This document shows positions 26,501 to 50,424 of a stretch of DNA of 64,000 nucleotides, piece by piece. This stretch comes from Oreohelix idahoensis (Eukaryota > Mollusca > Gastropoda > Stylommatophora > Oreohelicidae), in contig JAMPIV010017522.1 in the NCBI GenBank assembly GCA_024509875.1, positions 62,001 through 126,000 on the forward strand. The letters are read 5' to 3'. Made by a program: the position numbers and the translations under genes. The notes below the pieces were generated by a model. The model saw nothing but the letters and a program-made list of their open reading frames with translations. It was not told where the DNA came from and ran no database searches. Each line of letters opens with the position of its first letter. The stretch's first letter is position 1.

Positions 26501-27735
26501 TCATCGTTCTCCCAGGGAAAATAAAATTATGAACTGTAGAAATATTAACTAATCGTGAAAATTGTATACGTACACACCTGTTATTTATCATGCCATTTAT
26601 TCATGCCATTCACTCATAAATTCCAAAATCTTTTCATATGTTCTGGCCAAAATAAAACCTTGGTTCAGAACAAATAAATTTAAAAAAGATTTACTTTCTA
26701 AAATTTCACCAGCTGAATTTAGTTCATTGTGTTCTAAATTTTATTGATAATATTATATTATTTAATATCTGTGTGTGTGTGTTTGTATATGTCAATACAA
26801 CACATTACATTCAGTACCCTAGATTTTAACGTAGCCACATTCATTAGAAAAAAAGATAGGTGTGAGGTCGTAGTGGTAGCAAGAAAGGCCTTCTGAAAAT
26901 TCACAGCTACATTTTATCTCAGGAGCCTTCACAGCTGACCTCATACATCACACTTAGTAATATCACCATCATACAATACCATCAAAACCACTACATCTTC
27001 CCAGACAAAAAGTATGGGTTAACAATAGGAATGTCGGTCAGTGTAGATTCTTACTCCGTCTGGAGCTGGCGATTAGGAGAAAAGTTAATGTGGCAAGTTC
27101 GCTCTTTCGCTAAGCGTCGCCGATAACAAAGGGGAAAATAACAAGGAGAGAGGGGTGGATGAGAGGTGTGACTAGATGTGATAAGAAAACTCTGAAGGAT
27201 GAAAGCGACAACAACGACGACCGGAAGAATTAGCACGTAAAAGGAATAGCAGAGTAATAATGCCGGTGAGGAGTGCAGACCAGAAAAAAGGGAAGAAACC
27301 TATTTTGTGACAGCAGGTAGTGCATATAAAACAATAAATCAATATCCTTTATAACTGTAGTTACCATGGAGATCTTCGCTAGCACATTTCTTGTTTTGAC
27401 AAAAGTAGATTCCATGAAGAACAGACTACCCCTGAGAAGATTCATCATCATCATAACATTGTCATTACCTTTGAACTGCCCTAGGGCATAGATCTTCAGT
27501 AAATTCATGACACGTTTTCTTGAGATTCAAACCTTTTGACTAGGCCTGATTTTAAAAAGAATCTGTAACAATTTTTATTTGAAATGAACAACAGTGGAAA
27601 GTGTGTCCGATTTTGCAAAATTGACTAACTGTCAGGCAACCAATTAAATAGCAGACGTCGTCGTTATGTTACAGCCAGGGTTAGTTTTGGGGTTAAAAAA
27701 AAAAGAATAAAAGTTAGTCCAATAGCAGAAACGGC
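23560..27735. other. Long stretch without a recognised gene
   Basis: Only short frames and a few weak repeats (for example the duplicated agcacggagag-tggggccatc near 26250 and 26290). I see no exon-like frame with splice sites and no known domain. Confidence 0.45.
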
Positions 27736-27739
27736 AATA

Positions 27740-27847
<108 letters not shown>

Positions 27848-28205
27848 AAGCACAGAATAATAGACACACCGCCATGTTGCTCAATTGGCTACCAATAAGT
27901 AGGCCGTGTCGCTTGGAGTGATTTAAATATCAGAGAGGGTTTTCGTTACGGGTCGTTCTGTCTGTCCAAAGTATAACAAAAAGTATGTGTCTGGTTGAAT
28001 GGAAGTATGTGATGGATAATGATTTGCAGCAGAGTTTGTAGGCGGTAAGCTGGTATTTTATTGCTTTGTTTTACACGTACTTCCTCAATGTTTTTCTGAA
28101 GTCATTGTTTGTTTTTAATCAGTCCAAGCGACACGGCCAACGTATTGATAGCAAGTTGTGCAATAGGGCGGCGTGTATCCATTATTCTATTATTTTCTAT
28201 CATAA
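27848..28205. mobile_element. MITE-like inverted-repeat element
   Basis: The left arm 27850-27917 (cacagaataatagacac... to gtgtcgcttgga) is matched in reverse complement by 28120-28188 (tccaagcgacacggcc... to tattctatt). That gives imperfect arms of about 68-70 bp around a spacer of about 200 bp. There is no coding potential. A second copy of the left arm follows at 28263-28345 in the same orientation. It abuts the 61-bp array, so the whole 27.85-28.63 kb block seems to have grown from this element. Confidence 0.65.
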
Positions 28206-28262
28206 TTTCTATCATCACAAACAATTTATACAAAGTATTATAGGACATTAATCGCTGCTAAA

Positions 28263-28345
28263 CACAGAATAATAGACACATCGCCATGGTGCCCAATATG
28301 CTACCAATAAGTAAGCCGTTTCGCTTGGAGTGATTTAAATATCAT
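28263..28345 (+). repeat. Second copy of the MITE left arm
   Basis: The sequence cacagaataatagacaca through gtgatttaaatatca repeats 27850-27932 with several substitutions. The flank at 28220-28256 (tattataggacattaa) also occurs near 18433, so a related element or fragment lies there. Confidence 0.6.
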
Positions 28346-28349
28346 GACA

Positions 28350-28628
28350 ACTTGTCATGTTTATTCTTCTTACTGCATCCATTATTCTGTGATTTTCTAT
28401 CACAATTTCAAACCGTCATGTATATTCATGTTACTGCATCCATTATTCTGTCACTTTCTATCATAATTTCAACCTGTCATGTATATTCCTGTTATTGCAT
28501 CCATTATTCTGTGACTTTCTATCATAATTTCAACCAGTCATGTATATTCCTGTTACTGCATCCATTATTCTGTGACTTTCTATCATAATTTCAACTTGTC
28601 ATGTCTATTCTTGTTATTTCATCACCAG
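28350..28628 (+). repeat. 61-bp tandem repeat ending at the ETS exon-1 acceptor
   Basis: Units start at 28376, 28437, 28498 and 28559 with catccattattctg and differ by a few bases. A partial unit precedes them. What would be the fifth unit starts at 28620 with catcaccag, which is the proposed splice acceptor. The unit's tattcttgttat stretch supplies the pyrimidine tract. The unit also resembles the right end of the MITE just upstream (around 28170-28210). Confidence 0.85.
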
Positions 28629-28659
28629 CTTACAGCCAGGGTTATCAAACATTGATCAA

Positions 28660-39417
<10,758 letters not shown>

Positions 39418-40620
39418 ATGTTTATATTATTGTATGAAATATCATAATAACGATTCTCAACTTTCTACTCTTGATTGTTTTGCCACATCAGGGGATACTA
39501 AAGGAACAGGTGGGTTACTTTATGAATCCCGGTAACTTTTTACCTTTGTTTTTTCTGGGTTTTTTTTTCTTAAGTGAAAAGGACTTTTAAAATGTTATAT
39601 ATGTTTTAAATTCAGCGATAAATATTGCTCAAGTCTTTAGTTATGCACATGTTTGCGAGCGGTGAATTTCTAAGTTCTGCACGTGTTTGCGAGCAATGAA
39701 TTTCTAAGTTCTGTACGTGTTTGAGAGCAGTGAATTTCTAAGTTCTGTACGTGTTTGCGAGCAGTAAATTTCTAAGTTATGTACGTGTTTGCAAGCAGTG
39801 TATTTCTAAGTTCTGTACATGTTTGAGAGCAGTGTATTTCTAAGTTCTGTACGTGTTTGCGAGCAGTGTATTTCTAAGTTCTGTACATGTTTGAGAGCAG
39901 TGTATTTCTAAGTTCTGCACGTGTTTACGAGCAGTGAATTTCTAAGTTCTGTACGTGTTTGGGAGCAATGAAGTTGTATGTTCTGTACGTGTTTGAGAGC
40001 AGTGAATTTCTAAGTTCTGTACGTGTTTGCGAGCAGTAAATTTCTAAGATCTGCACGTGTTTACGAGCTGTGAATTTATAAGTTCTGTACGTGTTTGGGA
40101 GCAATGAAGTTGTATGTTCTGTACATGTTTGCGAGCAGTGCATTTCTAAGTTCCGTGCGTGTTTGCGAGCAGTGAATATCTACGTTCTGTACGTGTTTGG
40201 GAGCAATGAAGTTGTATGTTCTGTACGTGTTTGAGAGCAGTGAATTTCTAAGTTCTGTACGTGTTTGCGAGCAGTGAATTTCTAAGTTCTGTACGTGTTT
40301 GCGAGCAGTGAATTTCTAAGTTCTGTACATGTTTGCGAGCAGTGTATTTCTAAGCACACACCAAAAAAAAAAAAAAAACAGATTAAGAAGAGAAACGTTG
40401 ATAAGCAATTCATTCATCATTCATCATTCATTATCTGTCAGCGCCCCCTAGGGAGTATTAGCATTCAAGAAATTCATCCACGTCCTCCTGTCCTGCGACC
40501 TTCCAACAAGATCTCTCCGTATTTTCTTTATTTATTTCTATATATATCTCTCCAATTCTATTATGCATGTGTTTGTAGAATTCCTTCTCGATAAGAAACT
40601 GAAGAACAAATAAAATAAAT
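39418..40620 (+). other. Presumed 3' UTR/downstream region of the ETS gene
   Basis: No strong poly(A) signal lies close to the stop. The first good AATAAA pair is near 40609-40619, beyond a 34-bp minisatellite. If that site is used, the 3' UTR would be about 1.2 kb and would contain the whole array. This is a guess from signal position only. Confidence 0.25.
39640..40355 (+). repeat. 34-bp minisatellite, about 21 copies, downstream of the ETS stop
   Basis: The unit ttctgtacgtgtttgcgagc plus agtgaatttctaag shows variants gagagcagtg, gggagcaatgaagttgta and agtgtatttc that recur in blocks, indicating a higher-order structure. Some units have cacgtg in place of tacgtg. Confidence 0.95.
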
Positions 40621-40659
40621 ACAATTTAATTAAAGTCAAACAAACAAATTCAGACTTCA

Positions 40660-41175
40660 GTAACGGTTATTATTTTTCTTCTTGGATCCTTTAGCCCCTG
40701 GCTTACAAAGCAGCCAGTGACCATCACGCGAAATGGCGTCTTGTAGGCCAGGTACAAACTATCCCCCACTTTCCTCAGTCGGTGACCATCCTTCGTACAG
40801 TGCCCCAACTCTGGTTCATGCTTTGCATCTCGGGCTCCATAATTTTCTGCTAGGTGTCTTTGCTCTGTCTCTTTCCCCGTTCTTTTGGAGCCCATAGCTT
40901 AGCAGTTCTGATAATGGCGTCAGGGTATCTTCTGAGGATACAGCCAACCCATTTCCAGCGTCTGTCAGCAATGATGGCGTGCATATGTTTTTGGTTGCAC
41001 CGTGTAAGCCGTTCCTGGTTGGTGATGATTTTAGACAACAAATTTGAAGAATTTTCCTTAGATTGGTTGTGTGGTTGTGTAGTTGTGTGGAAATAGGATA
41101 ATTTGGACATTTCCTTTTCTGTTTCTCCCCAGCACCTCGCACCATACAAAAGTACGCAGCTCTCGTACAATCTTA
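40660..41175 (-). pseudogene. LINE ORF2 C-terminal remnant
   Basis: In reverse: ESCVLLYGARCWGETEKEMS, then WKWVGCILRRYPDAIIRTAK and GKRQSKDT, with a final MQSMNQSWGTVRRM segment like that at 37470. Several frame breaks. Confidence 0.82.
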
Positions 41176-41179
41176 ATTA

Positions 41180-42415
41180 GTAACGGTAGGTGTGAGAAAA
41201 CTCACACCAGACTATTGGCTAAAAAAACATGAGTAACATATACTGAACAAAAAGACACACCAAGAAGAAAGACGGAACAAGACTGCTAGAAGTGGATAAA
41301 GACAAGACACTGTGTTAGCTACAAATCAGAACATTGAAGCCGCAGATAAAGAGACAAAAATGGAGAGGTATTTATGCGTGGTGATTTCAAAAGGTCATAA
41401 AAAGATGTAATGCAAAGTGCTGACTAATTTTAATTCTTGCACTAGAGAAAGACACCACAAGGCTGGATATAAGTATGTTGGCTGTAATAGAAGATAAAGC
41501 CATTCACACCCTGTGGGAGAAGGGGTTACAGAAACTGCAGGAAAGCAAGATAAATACGCACATATCCAGTCAGAGAAAAACAACATAATACAAGATTCTC
41601 GCTAACATAAGTAGCTAAACCTTTGGAAAAGAAACATTGGAAAACATAACATAGTCTCAAATAGTTTAGTATTTTGATAACTGGGTATAATATATGGCAA
41701 TAGAAACAGATTGTAAGAACTGCAGACCAAAAACTTTGCTGTAAAAATGCTTAATGCATTATAGTAGACCTTATCAGGCCAAAGGTTTATAAACCTTAAG
41801 AAATAAATATTGTGATCCACAGAACATCTTTGGGGTAGACAAGTGGAAAATAGGAAAATGGTACGTAGAAAAAAAAACTGGTACATACAAAGAACCTTAT
41901 ATTAAGGTACCGTATATGATGAAAAAGATAGGATCAACACGGGATGATATTGTAAGAAAACAAGACACATCTAAGCAAAGTAATACTACCAAGAAAAAAT
42001 AAACCGTAGTCCACAGCGGCATATAGATGGACGATATAAATACACGAACATTTGAGTTAGAGTTATAAAATGAAACAAAATAAAAGGGGAGATGAGAAAG
42101 AGACTTAAGACTGAATTGGCGAAGCTTTATTATATCTGCGTCACGCGTCATCAAGAGTAACGAGGATTGATAATAATGACGAGAAAACATAAACCTTAAA
42201 CGCCTGCAAGACTTGAAAACCAAGAAACAACGATATATCACAACTATAGTTTATTATAAAAATACCTGAAATAAATATATGGGCCCATTAAAACAAGTCA
42301 TCCCGGTGAATGTAGAACAGGAGCAGAAAGAACCAAGAACAGAACCAGCTGTACAGACTACTTGAAAATAAAACAGCATGAGGGAACTGAACACTGATAT
42401 AATGAATACTACAAA
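41180..42415. other. No recognised gene
   Basis: AT-rich, with ORFs up to 114 codons on the minus strand that show hydrophobic but unrecognised sequence. I found no support for a gene. Confidence 0.4.
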
Positions 42416-42535
42416 AGGGACATGTACACCATAGTGAGTACACACGTGGTGTAAGGGTACATGTACAGCATAGTGAGTACACACGTGGTGTAAGAGTACA
42501 TGTACAGCATAGTGAGTACACACGTAGTGTAAGGA
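42415..42535 (+). repeat. 39-bp tandem repeat, three copies
   Basis: Three units of acatgtacagcatagtgagt plus acacacgtggtgtaagggt, with small changes, just before a SINE A fragment. Confidence 0.9.
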
Positions 42536-42542
42536 GGGGTAC

Positions 42543-42697
42543 AAGGATCCAGTTACACGCCCATTGAGGCATATTGGAAATATGGTGTTAGGCCCATATT
42601 TTCTTGACCATCGGCACACTAAAGATGATGTGGTCAGCATCACACCGGCCGCCTTAACCTTCTCAGAGTTAATCTGGTACCCAATTACTTATGGTAT
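42543..42697 (-). mobile_element. SINE family A, copy 8 (reverse), head missing
   Basis: Runs from aggatccagttacacgccc to ctcagagttaatctggtacc; the tRNA-like head is absent. Confidence 0.82.
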
Positions 42698-42699
42698 AG

Positions 42700-43650
42700 G
42701 ACCAAGACAAAGTGCAAGACAGACATGTGTGGACATCACAGTTGTCGACATGACATAGGAAACAATGGGGGTAAAATTGATTGACAATTACACTGGTTAA
42801 CGATAAGAGAGTGTGCTTGTTTGCTTTGGGCTAAAAGCACTCGGGAGGTGGACGAAAACGATGAAGGAGATGAAAACAAAAATAAGAGGAAGAATAACGA
42901 GATGAGAAAAATGAAAGAGATTAGAAATAACAAGATGATGGCGAAGACATGTCCCTGCTACAGATCCTTCGAAATTTCGATGATGAACATCAAAGAAGAC
43001 GGTACATATCTGTGCTTTCTACTTAATGGCTCTGGATTAAAAGCACTGAAGACTAGAACGATAACGAAGGAGATGAAAATGAAGGGTGGACGTCTTCCTG
43101 CTATAAACAACTAAAAGATTAAAGGCTTCCAAGGGGTTAAGAATATTCGTCACATTTCGTTATAAAGTAAAAAAAAAAAAAAAAAAAAATTTCGAGACGA
43201 AGTTAACTCCTCTGGAAAGTTAAGATTCTTTGTTAGAACGAATGCTACATATTAACTTTTAACGTATAGCAAACGTTATATCGGCGCCAATAACTGATTT
43301 ATCAGGACGACGGACCGCTTTTTCGGCTATTTCGCTTGGTACTGAAAGATTAAAGAGCATTATGGAACTCAGTCAAGAAACAAAGATTTATACCACTGCA
43401 TAAATTCGTGTTATATGCTGCGATTCATCAGAGGCGTTTCAGGATAGACACATAGATTCATACCTACTTTCTCAAATCACTTTAGAACGTTGTCAGTTTC
43501 TAGTCTGACCAAGTTTGGCTTGTATTTCCGTCATCACACATACGATAATTTAAACGGAATGGTTAAATGTTTATACTTTAAGTTAGCAGGCACCATGATG
43601 AGTAATCGATATGTATAAAATGCAACTTCAAGCATTTATGACGCTGGCCT
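42700..43650. other. No recognised gene
   Basis: Contains a poly(A) run at 43170-43189 and imperfectly repeated words (ctaaaagcact, gaaggagatgaaaa at 42861 and 43067). No domain was recognised. Confidence 0.4.
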
Positions 43651-43652
43651 AG

Positions 43653-43789
<137 letters not shown>

Positions 43790-43879
43790 TAAATAGTGCA
43801 AAGTAAATGTAATTCAAACCTGAAAGGGCGTTATAAAAAGGTTCGAATTAGCATATATTATTCTGGAATCCCTAAGGAA

Positions 43880-44035
43880 AGAGACTAGGGAAACTAGAAC
43901 ACCAGGAAAAAGGAACTGCAGACGAACATGACAGGAATAAAGAAAACACGAATATACCTTTTAACGGGTCGTACATAACATGAAGTTGGGCATGAATTTT
44001 TTGTTGAAGACCTATAGTCCTCAGTGAGATGAAAG
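43880..44035 (+). pseudogene. LINE 3' tail remnant
   Basis: A ggaaaaaggaactgcagacg block followed by ttgttgaagacctatagtcc and gagatgaaagataac, in the same order as the other ORF2 tails. Not coding. Confidence 0.5.
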
Positions 44036-44774
44036 ATAACTAGTTAATTATAGTTCTTGCTGTAAACAGATAATGCCTGAATGTTAACTTACGCTTTTTC
44101 AATGATGAAATTATTTTCCGGAAATAATCAAGATAATGCCACAGCAATAATTTTATGAATGTAGGTAACAATAATTTCAGTGCTTTATTCTCATAATTTT
44201 ATACAACTGTTATGAACTGCTTCTTGCAAATAAGTGTAAGACAAAACAGATTTTAGACATACTGTATTTACCTACTGTTCATGTGTGTAAAAGTACTACC
44301 AAGGATAAAAACATTTCACTGATTTAATTTTTGTTTCGTCGTCTTGTTCTTCGTAAATTTCCATACGTCATTTTGAATTTTTTTATAGATGGCACTGGTC
44401 ACCATGAGGTTGTTGACATCGCCATAGAGTTGGACCAGAAATGGTACTAGTGGGCTATCTCTGTTCCTTATGTGTTGGGCGCCTTCGCAGCTGAATCCAG
44501 CAGTATTTTTGATCTGTGTCACAGTTACTCTCATCAGTTGATCCGATCCTTACATTGTTGAATAGATGGTACTTCAGTCTGTTGTGGCCTGTGCGGAATG
44601 TGAAGGTTATCACTTGTTAATTTCTGCTGAGCTGGTAATATTCATCATTTTTCTGCTGGGCTGGATGCTCAGTTTCCTACTTGTTCCTGTACCTGCTTCT
44701 GATTAAGCGCTTAGCCTCTTCACAAGTTATGCTTGTATTCATTTGAAGCAGCCTTCAACCTTCCTTAGCCTTTG

Positions 44775-44855
44775 AAGGTTCCCAGCGTGCATGACCACTT
44801 CACTCCTCTACGACAGTAACTGCTATGGGATTACCTTTATTTTACACATCTACCA
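44775..44855 (+). mobile_element. SINE family B, 3' fragment
   Basis: Contains cacttcactcctctacgaca and tgctatgggattaccttta, the reverse of the body start of the other copies. The head is missing. Confidence 0.6.
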
Positions 44856-44894
44856 CGCCAAGTTATTAATCTGTTATCTTTCCTAAAATCTGTG

Positions 44895-46130
44895 ATGCTG
44901 GTCTTTCAAAATGAATTCACCATTAACATTCACAACATAAATCTGATAAGTCGTCACATTCCATACACATTTACAATATACACCAATCTAACAGTCACAT
45001 TCCATAAACTTTCGCATTATAAACCTATAAAATAATTACATTCTATAATCATTTACATTAGAACCTATCAAATTCTCACAATCCACAATCTTTCACATTA
45101 TAAAACTATCCAACTGTCACATTCCATAAATTTTCACATTATAAGCCTAACAAATTATCAAATTCCATAACTTTTCACACTATGAACCTATCAAATTGTC
45201 ACATTCCATAATCTATCACATTTTTGGTCATCAAGAGCTAACCTTCAGTGACAGTGGATCAAAGTCAAATCACATTATAAATTGATCAGTTTGTCACATT
45301 CCATATACATCCACGCTATAAACATATCAATTTGTCACATTCTATAAACATTCACACGATAAACTTATCAAATTGTCACATTCCACGTCAGCATTATGAA
45401 CCTATCAAATCGTCACTTCATGTTCACATTATAAAGGTATTTAATTGTCACATTCCTAAAACATTCACAATATACACCTATCAAAATGTCACATTCCATA
45501 AATCTTGACACTGTGAACCTATCAAATAGTTGCATTCCATAATCATACTATAAACTTATCAAATTGTCACATTTCTTAAACTTTCCCATTATAAACATAT
45601 CAAACTGTCACAGTTCATAAACCTTCACTCTATAAGCCTATGAAATTGTCACATTCCATGTCAGCATCATGAACCTATGAAATCGTCACTTCATGTTCAC
45701 ATTATAAAGCTATTTAATTGTCACATTCCTAAAACATTTACAATATACACATATCAAAATGTCAAATTCTATAAACCTTAACACTGTGAACCTATAAAGC
45801 TGTCACATTCCATGTTCATACTATATACATATCAAATTATCACATTTCTTAAAATTTCACAATATAAACCTATCAGACTGTCACAGTCCAGAAACCTTCA
45901 CACTATGAACCTATCAAATGTTCACATTATTTAAACTCTCACATTATAAACTTATCAAATTGTCAGTTACAAAAACATTAATACTATAAACCTATCAAAT
46001 TATCACATTCCATAAACATTCACAAATTGTCACATTCCATAAACATTCCCACTATAAACATATCAAATTGTCACATTTCATGTTCACATTATGAGCCTAT
46101 GAAATTGCCACAATTCATGAACATTCCCAA
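44895..46130 (+). repeat. Degenerate AT-rich tandem array, unit about 35-45 bp
   Basis: About 30 imperfect units built on aacctatcaaattgtcacat then tccataaacattcacattat. Spacing varies and some stretches are duplicated as a block (for example 45380-45480 resembles 45650-45750). No ORF. Confidence 0.9.
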
Positions 46131-47755
46131 TTGAAAAAGAGCCTTGTTATTGTCACATGTCATAGCGAAAAGCTGTCAACAAATCATATTCGTGGAAAAC
46201 GGTAATATTTCAGCCTAAGAATTGACCGTGATCTTCCATAGTCATTCATGTTACCACACTATCAAAATAATATTGTTTTCGTTAAATATTTACTGTATCT
46301 GCCGTTCAGACTATCACCAGTAATTGGCATGTGTATTTTCAACTTGTCAAATTGGCTCTTTCTAGTGACATTCTTAATGTGAGACTATGTAAGCAGAGCC
46401 AATTATTCACTATGCATTAAGATGTTTGAATGTGACATGTTTTGGTGCCTTTTGTTCTCAATGAAACCGGCTGAAATATGATTATATTTATACAATAAAC
46501 AAATTATTTTCTAATTTATTGTTCATGTAAATATGTTTATACTTTATAGAAACCATTTACGTTTTCAAAAGAAAGTATACCTTTTATAAATTTTTATGTT
46601 TATACTTTGTACGTAGTACAAGAATTAAACGCCTCTTTTTGTTAAATTTGATTTTTTTTTCTGCTTTAAGTCTTAGGGGCTTTGTCGTGTATCGTTGTTG
46701 TTATAAATCTTGTTGTGTTGTGAATGTTTCTGAAATCTTCACTGTCGTAGTTTTGTTTTGTTGTTTCTGTACCAGCAATGGAGAGGACAAAATGGATAAT
46801 AATACGCAGTATACAAACTATGGTAACAAAATGTGTCTTTCTAGCTATGTATGTGTGTGTGTTTGGGCTTGTGTTTGTCACGGATTGCCTCCCCTGCTTT
46901 GCAGTAGTGGTCCATCAGTGGCCAAAACTCAAGAGTATCTAAAATGGGTCGTCAAAGGTGTCTACCTTCGCACAAGATTACTCTAGGCAGAGTTGTAGAT
47001 AGACGGGTAATGACGCTTCTATCTCAAGGGAGATTTCACAAGATATTTTCAGAAGTCAAGAACAAGCTGCAAAGGGCAGAGCAATTGTTAACTTATATCT
47101 GATCCATCGCCTTTTGTGAAGAATTAAGCAATGGTTTTAGCCCGTTCAAGCCCCCAGCTGGTGTAAATCCAGCGAAATTCTTTTCTAAGAATTAGTTCTA
47201 TATATGTAAATATATGTCTAAATGTATATATATTAAAGAGTCTTGCTCATACGTTTGCTTTCACACTTATAATAACTCATTCAACTATGATTGTTATGTT
47301 TTAAAATAACATGTAACAAATTTAATAATCAATTAGTTTTAACAGGTTAAAATAGAGATGAAATGATGATGAATTTTAGATGAAAGTTTTATCGTAATAG
47401 AGACTGGACAGAGGAGTGTTAATGTACTTTGCTGTTGCCTTTTTAGAAAGAACTTAGCTTAGAATCGATGACTACTGCAGCCGTGGTTTCGTCAATTATT
47501 CTGTGATGAATGCACTTCTTCGCACAACTTGTCCAATTTCGGCGGTTAGTGTCGATTCCTTGCTTTTAGTGTAGAACTTTCGTCTTTCAGCTTGTCACGA
47601 ACAGTCTGCAAGCTTCGTTCCAAGCTCTTTAGACAAAATTAAGAGAACAAATGCCTCTGCTAAGTATATTTGTGGGCTGCAAATTAACATGCGCATTGTC
47701 TCGCTGTCCGCCCACCAATGTTAGCGTCTCTGAATAATTAAATTATTAAGTATTC
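46131..47755. other. No recognised gene
   Basis: A 115-codon frame at 46639-46986 has no recognisable domain. The rest is AT-rich and featureless to my eye. Confidence 0.4.
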
Positions 47756-47799
47756 ACAGCGTAACTCAGGGAAGATGATTATACTTACTTACTTACTTA

Positions 47800-48040
47800 G
47801 TCGTTCCCCTTCTACCGTGAGGTGTAGAGGTTTGGAAGAGAGAGAGAGCACAAGACTATCCTATCGGCTGTTTTCCTCCTAACTTAGTTCCATTCTAGTC
47901 CTCAGTCCTTCAAAGATTGTCTAATGTTGTCCTCCCAGCGGACTCTGGGTCGTCCTGGGGGTCTGGATACCTGGATTTTTGTTTCCCATGCTTGTCGTGG
48001 TAGCCGATTTTCTCCCATTCTGCAGACATGGCCAACCCAT
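47800..48040 (-). pseudogene. LINE ORF2 C-terminus left of the gypsy element
   Basis: In reverse: WVGHVCRMGENRLPRQAWET, then RPPGRPRVRWEDNI. This is the extreme end of LINE ORF2 and continues the frame interrupted at 57253. Confidence 0.88.
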
Positions 48041-48041
48041 G

Positions 48042-50331
48042 TGTGATAAGAGGTTTTGATGTTACTAAATATAGGCTATCCTGGACAAATAGATGTATCA
48101 GAGGATACCAGGATAATGCCAGATAAGAGACTGGTCTTATAAGTAATACCCCCTTCTCTGAAAAGAGCAAGGGTGTATTGACAATCCAGGTGAGGTCAGA
48201 CTATGTAAGTTCCCAGAGTAAAGACTGATGACGATGAAGTTCTCTGGGTCCCTAACTGTCACCTCTTTAGATCTCACCAGGACTAAAGAATCTGTGTGGT
48301 GTGTTATGGCAAGGTGTCTAGGGTAATGTAGTAAATGTATTTAATTTCAAAACAGAACTTTAACTCAATGAAAATTAAGTAAATAAGACTGTTTGAAAAG
48401 TTTAGATATATATAGAGATATATACAATTTAATTTTCCTGTACCTCAAACTTTTGGGTCAGGAATTCTCAAAATCTAGAAATGTGTATTTACAAAATAGA
48501 ACTAAATATGTTGGACACTCTGCCCATGTCTTTTAAACAAAAGAGGTCACTGAAATGTCTACACCCAGTTCTTGTTTCTATGCTTGATAATACCACTATT
48601 CTTTAATTGGAAGGTCTGTTGTTTTCATCCATCCAAGGTAAAGTTTATTGTGTGGAATTGGATTTGAATGAACTATCATGTGCCTGTTGTGAAGGACTTA
48701 TCTTGAACTTTATTGATACAGTTGGCTCATAAGTATTCAGGTTCACCAAAACGTTGTGCCTCCTGGACGAAGATGAGGAGTTTAGCTGCAGGTTATAGTA
48801 TGAGCATTCAACTCCCTCGTGTTCTTCTTCCCCAGGTTTCTGCAACAATTAGGTCTTTGTAATTCAACCTGGAATAAGAAGGAAAATTTCCTCCCATATA
48901 GAGCTTGTCTATATTAATTCCACACCTAATCACTATGAAAACTTACCTTGGTCAGTCCTGTGTGCTGACCATTCGCACCAGACCTTAAATTACGTTGTCT
49001 ACAATCAGTTTTGTGTAATTATTCTTATTTAGTGGTAATTCAAAGCCACTGTCCATCATACAGTGGGTGTCTTTCATACAATAAGCAGGTGTCTACAATA
49101 CATATCTTGTGACCTGTTGATTATTTCTTTCTAGCATTCTATACATGGTTTCACATGTTATTTGAACAATGTGTCACTTCCAACGGCAATATCAATTTGT
49201 TTCTACTGCACTTACAGTCGCAAAAATTTGTTAGGCCAATTTGCAAATCTTTTCACAATTTTTCACTCCGAATAAAACTGCTTTAGGCACATTCCTACGT
49301 AGGTCATCGTGACATAACATCTCCCAATAGCAGTATCGAAATAAAATATGGCTCACAGCCTGTGGCCTACATGTCAATAAATTATACAAATAAACTTATC
49401 TATCTTACCATCAAGTAAGGAATCTTCACACACTCAAGCTTCACACAGTCAGTAAGGTTCTAGCACTGTGCATACAGTACAAAACGGCAAAGGCTTGTCC
49501 CTTCTGTCTTTTCAAGCAGGTCAGCTTGGCATGGAAGCTTTCGATTATGGCGGACTATACAAGACGTTGTTAATTTTTATCACCCTACCCCCAACCAATC
49601 AGAAGGCGAGTCAAAAAAAAATTAACTATTTTCCGAAACTATAAACTTGAGCGATTTTAAGCGTGTGTGTCTATTCTGACCGAATTTGTTTATTTTATGT
49701 CATAGTTATTTGTAAACCGATTTTAATTATCAAAAGTGATAATTAAACGGCCAATTATTCTCTATCGTTCTATATAGTTTTCCTTTAGTTATTCCTTTGC
49801 ATTCAAATGGGTTTAATTTTTTTGTAATTAAATTTGATCTTAACCTGATGTGAAAATATTACTAAATTAAATTTTCTAAGTTAAGATAATTTTTCTATGA
49901 GGAGATCTCTATGTGTATACGTTAAGCCTTATCAGCGCTATAATTTGAGATATCCCTTTTATTTTAATTATCATTAGTTATCGAGAAATAAATTATTTAA
50001 TTTCGGTAAAAAACTCAAAATAAGCATTATTTCCATTTCAACCAAAAATTTTCTTGTTCTACAAAAAAGAGGTAACGATTTGATTGGTTGTTAAATTTTA
50101 CTACGTCCTTCGATAAATATTGGGATGGGTGTGTGAGAGGGGAGGTGGAAACTTTTAACTTGTTTTCTTAGAAAAATTCAAATACTCTTAGTTAAATGTT
50201 GGCGGTAAATTTGACTAGACCCTCAGACAAATTTCAAATACTGTAGTTATTTATAGATTTAAAATTACAATAGCTAGTTCGTTTTAAGCGGAGAATTTGA
50301 GCGTGTTGTGATACGGATTCACTTTACTACA
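48042..50331 (-). repeat. 3' LTR of the gypsy element
   Basis: Matches 54945-57247 along its whole length with scattered substitutions and small indels. On the element strand it begins tgtagtaaagtg and ends cctcttatcaca (TG...CA). Confidence 0.93.
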
Positions 50332-50342
50332 TATCTCCCCCG
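50332..50342 (-). promoter_or_regulatory. Polypurine tract
   Basis: On the element strand cgggggagata lies directly before the 3' LTR, the expected site for plus-strand priming. Confidence 0.6.
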
Positions 50343-50424
50343 TTAGAAAAGCGCGAACCACTAGTGCAGCTTTCATATGCGTATACAATCACGTTCAAAT
50401 TGACTCAACTATGCCTTAGGGTGA

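Noticed and set aside
39640..40355. CRISPR-like array
   Set aside because: Contiguous 34-bp units without spacers; no cas genes.
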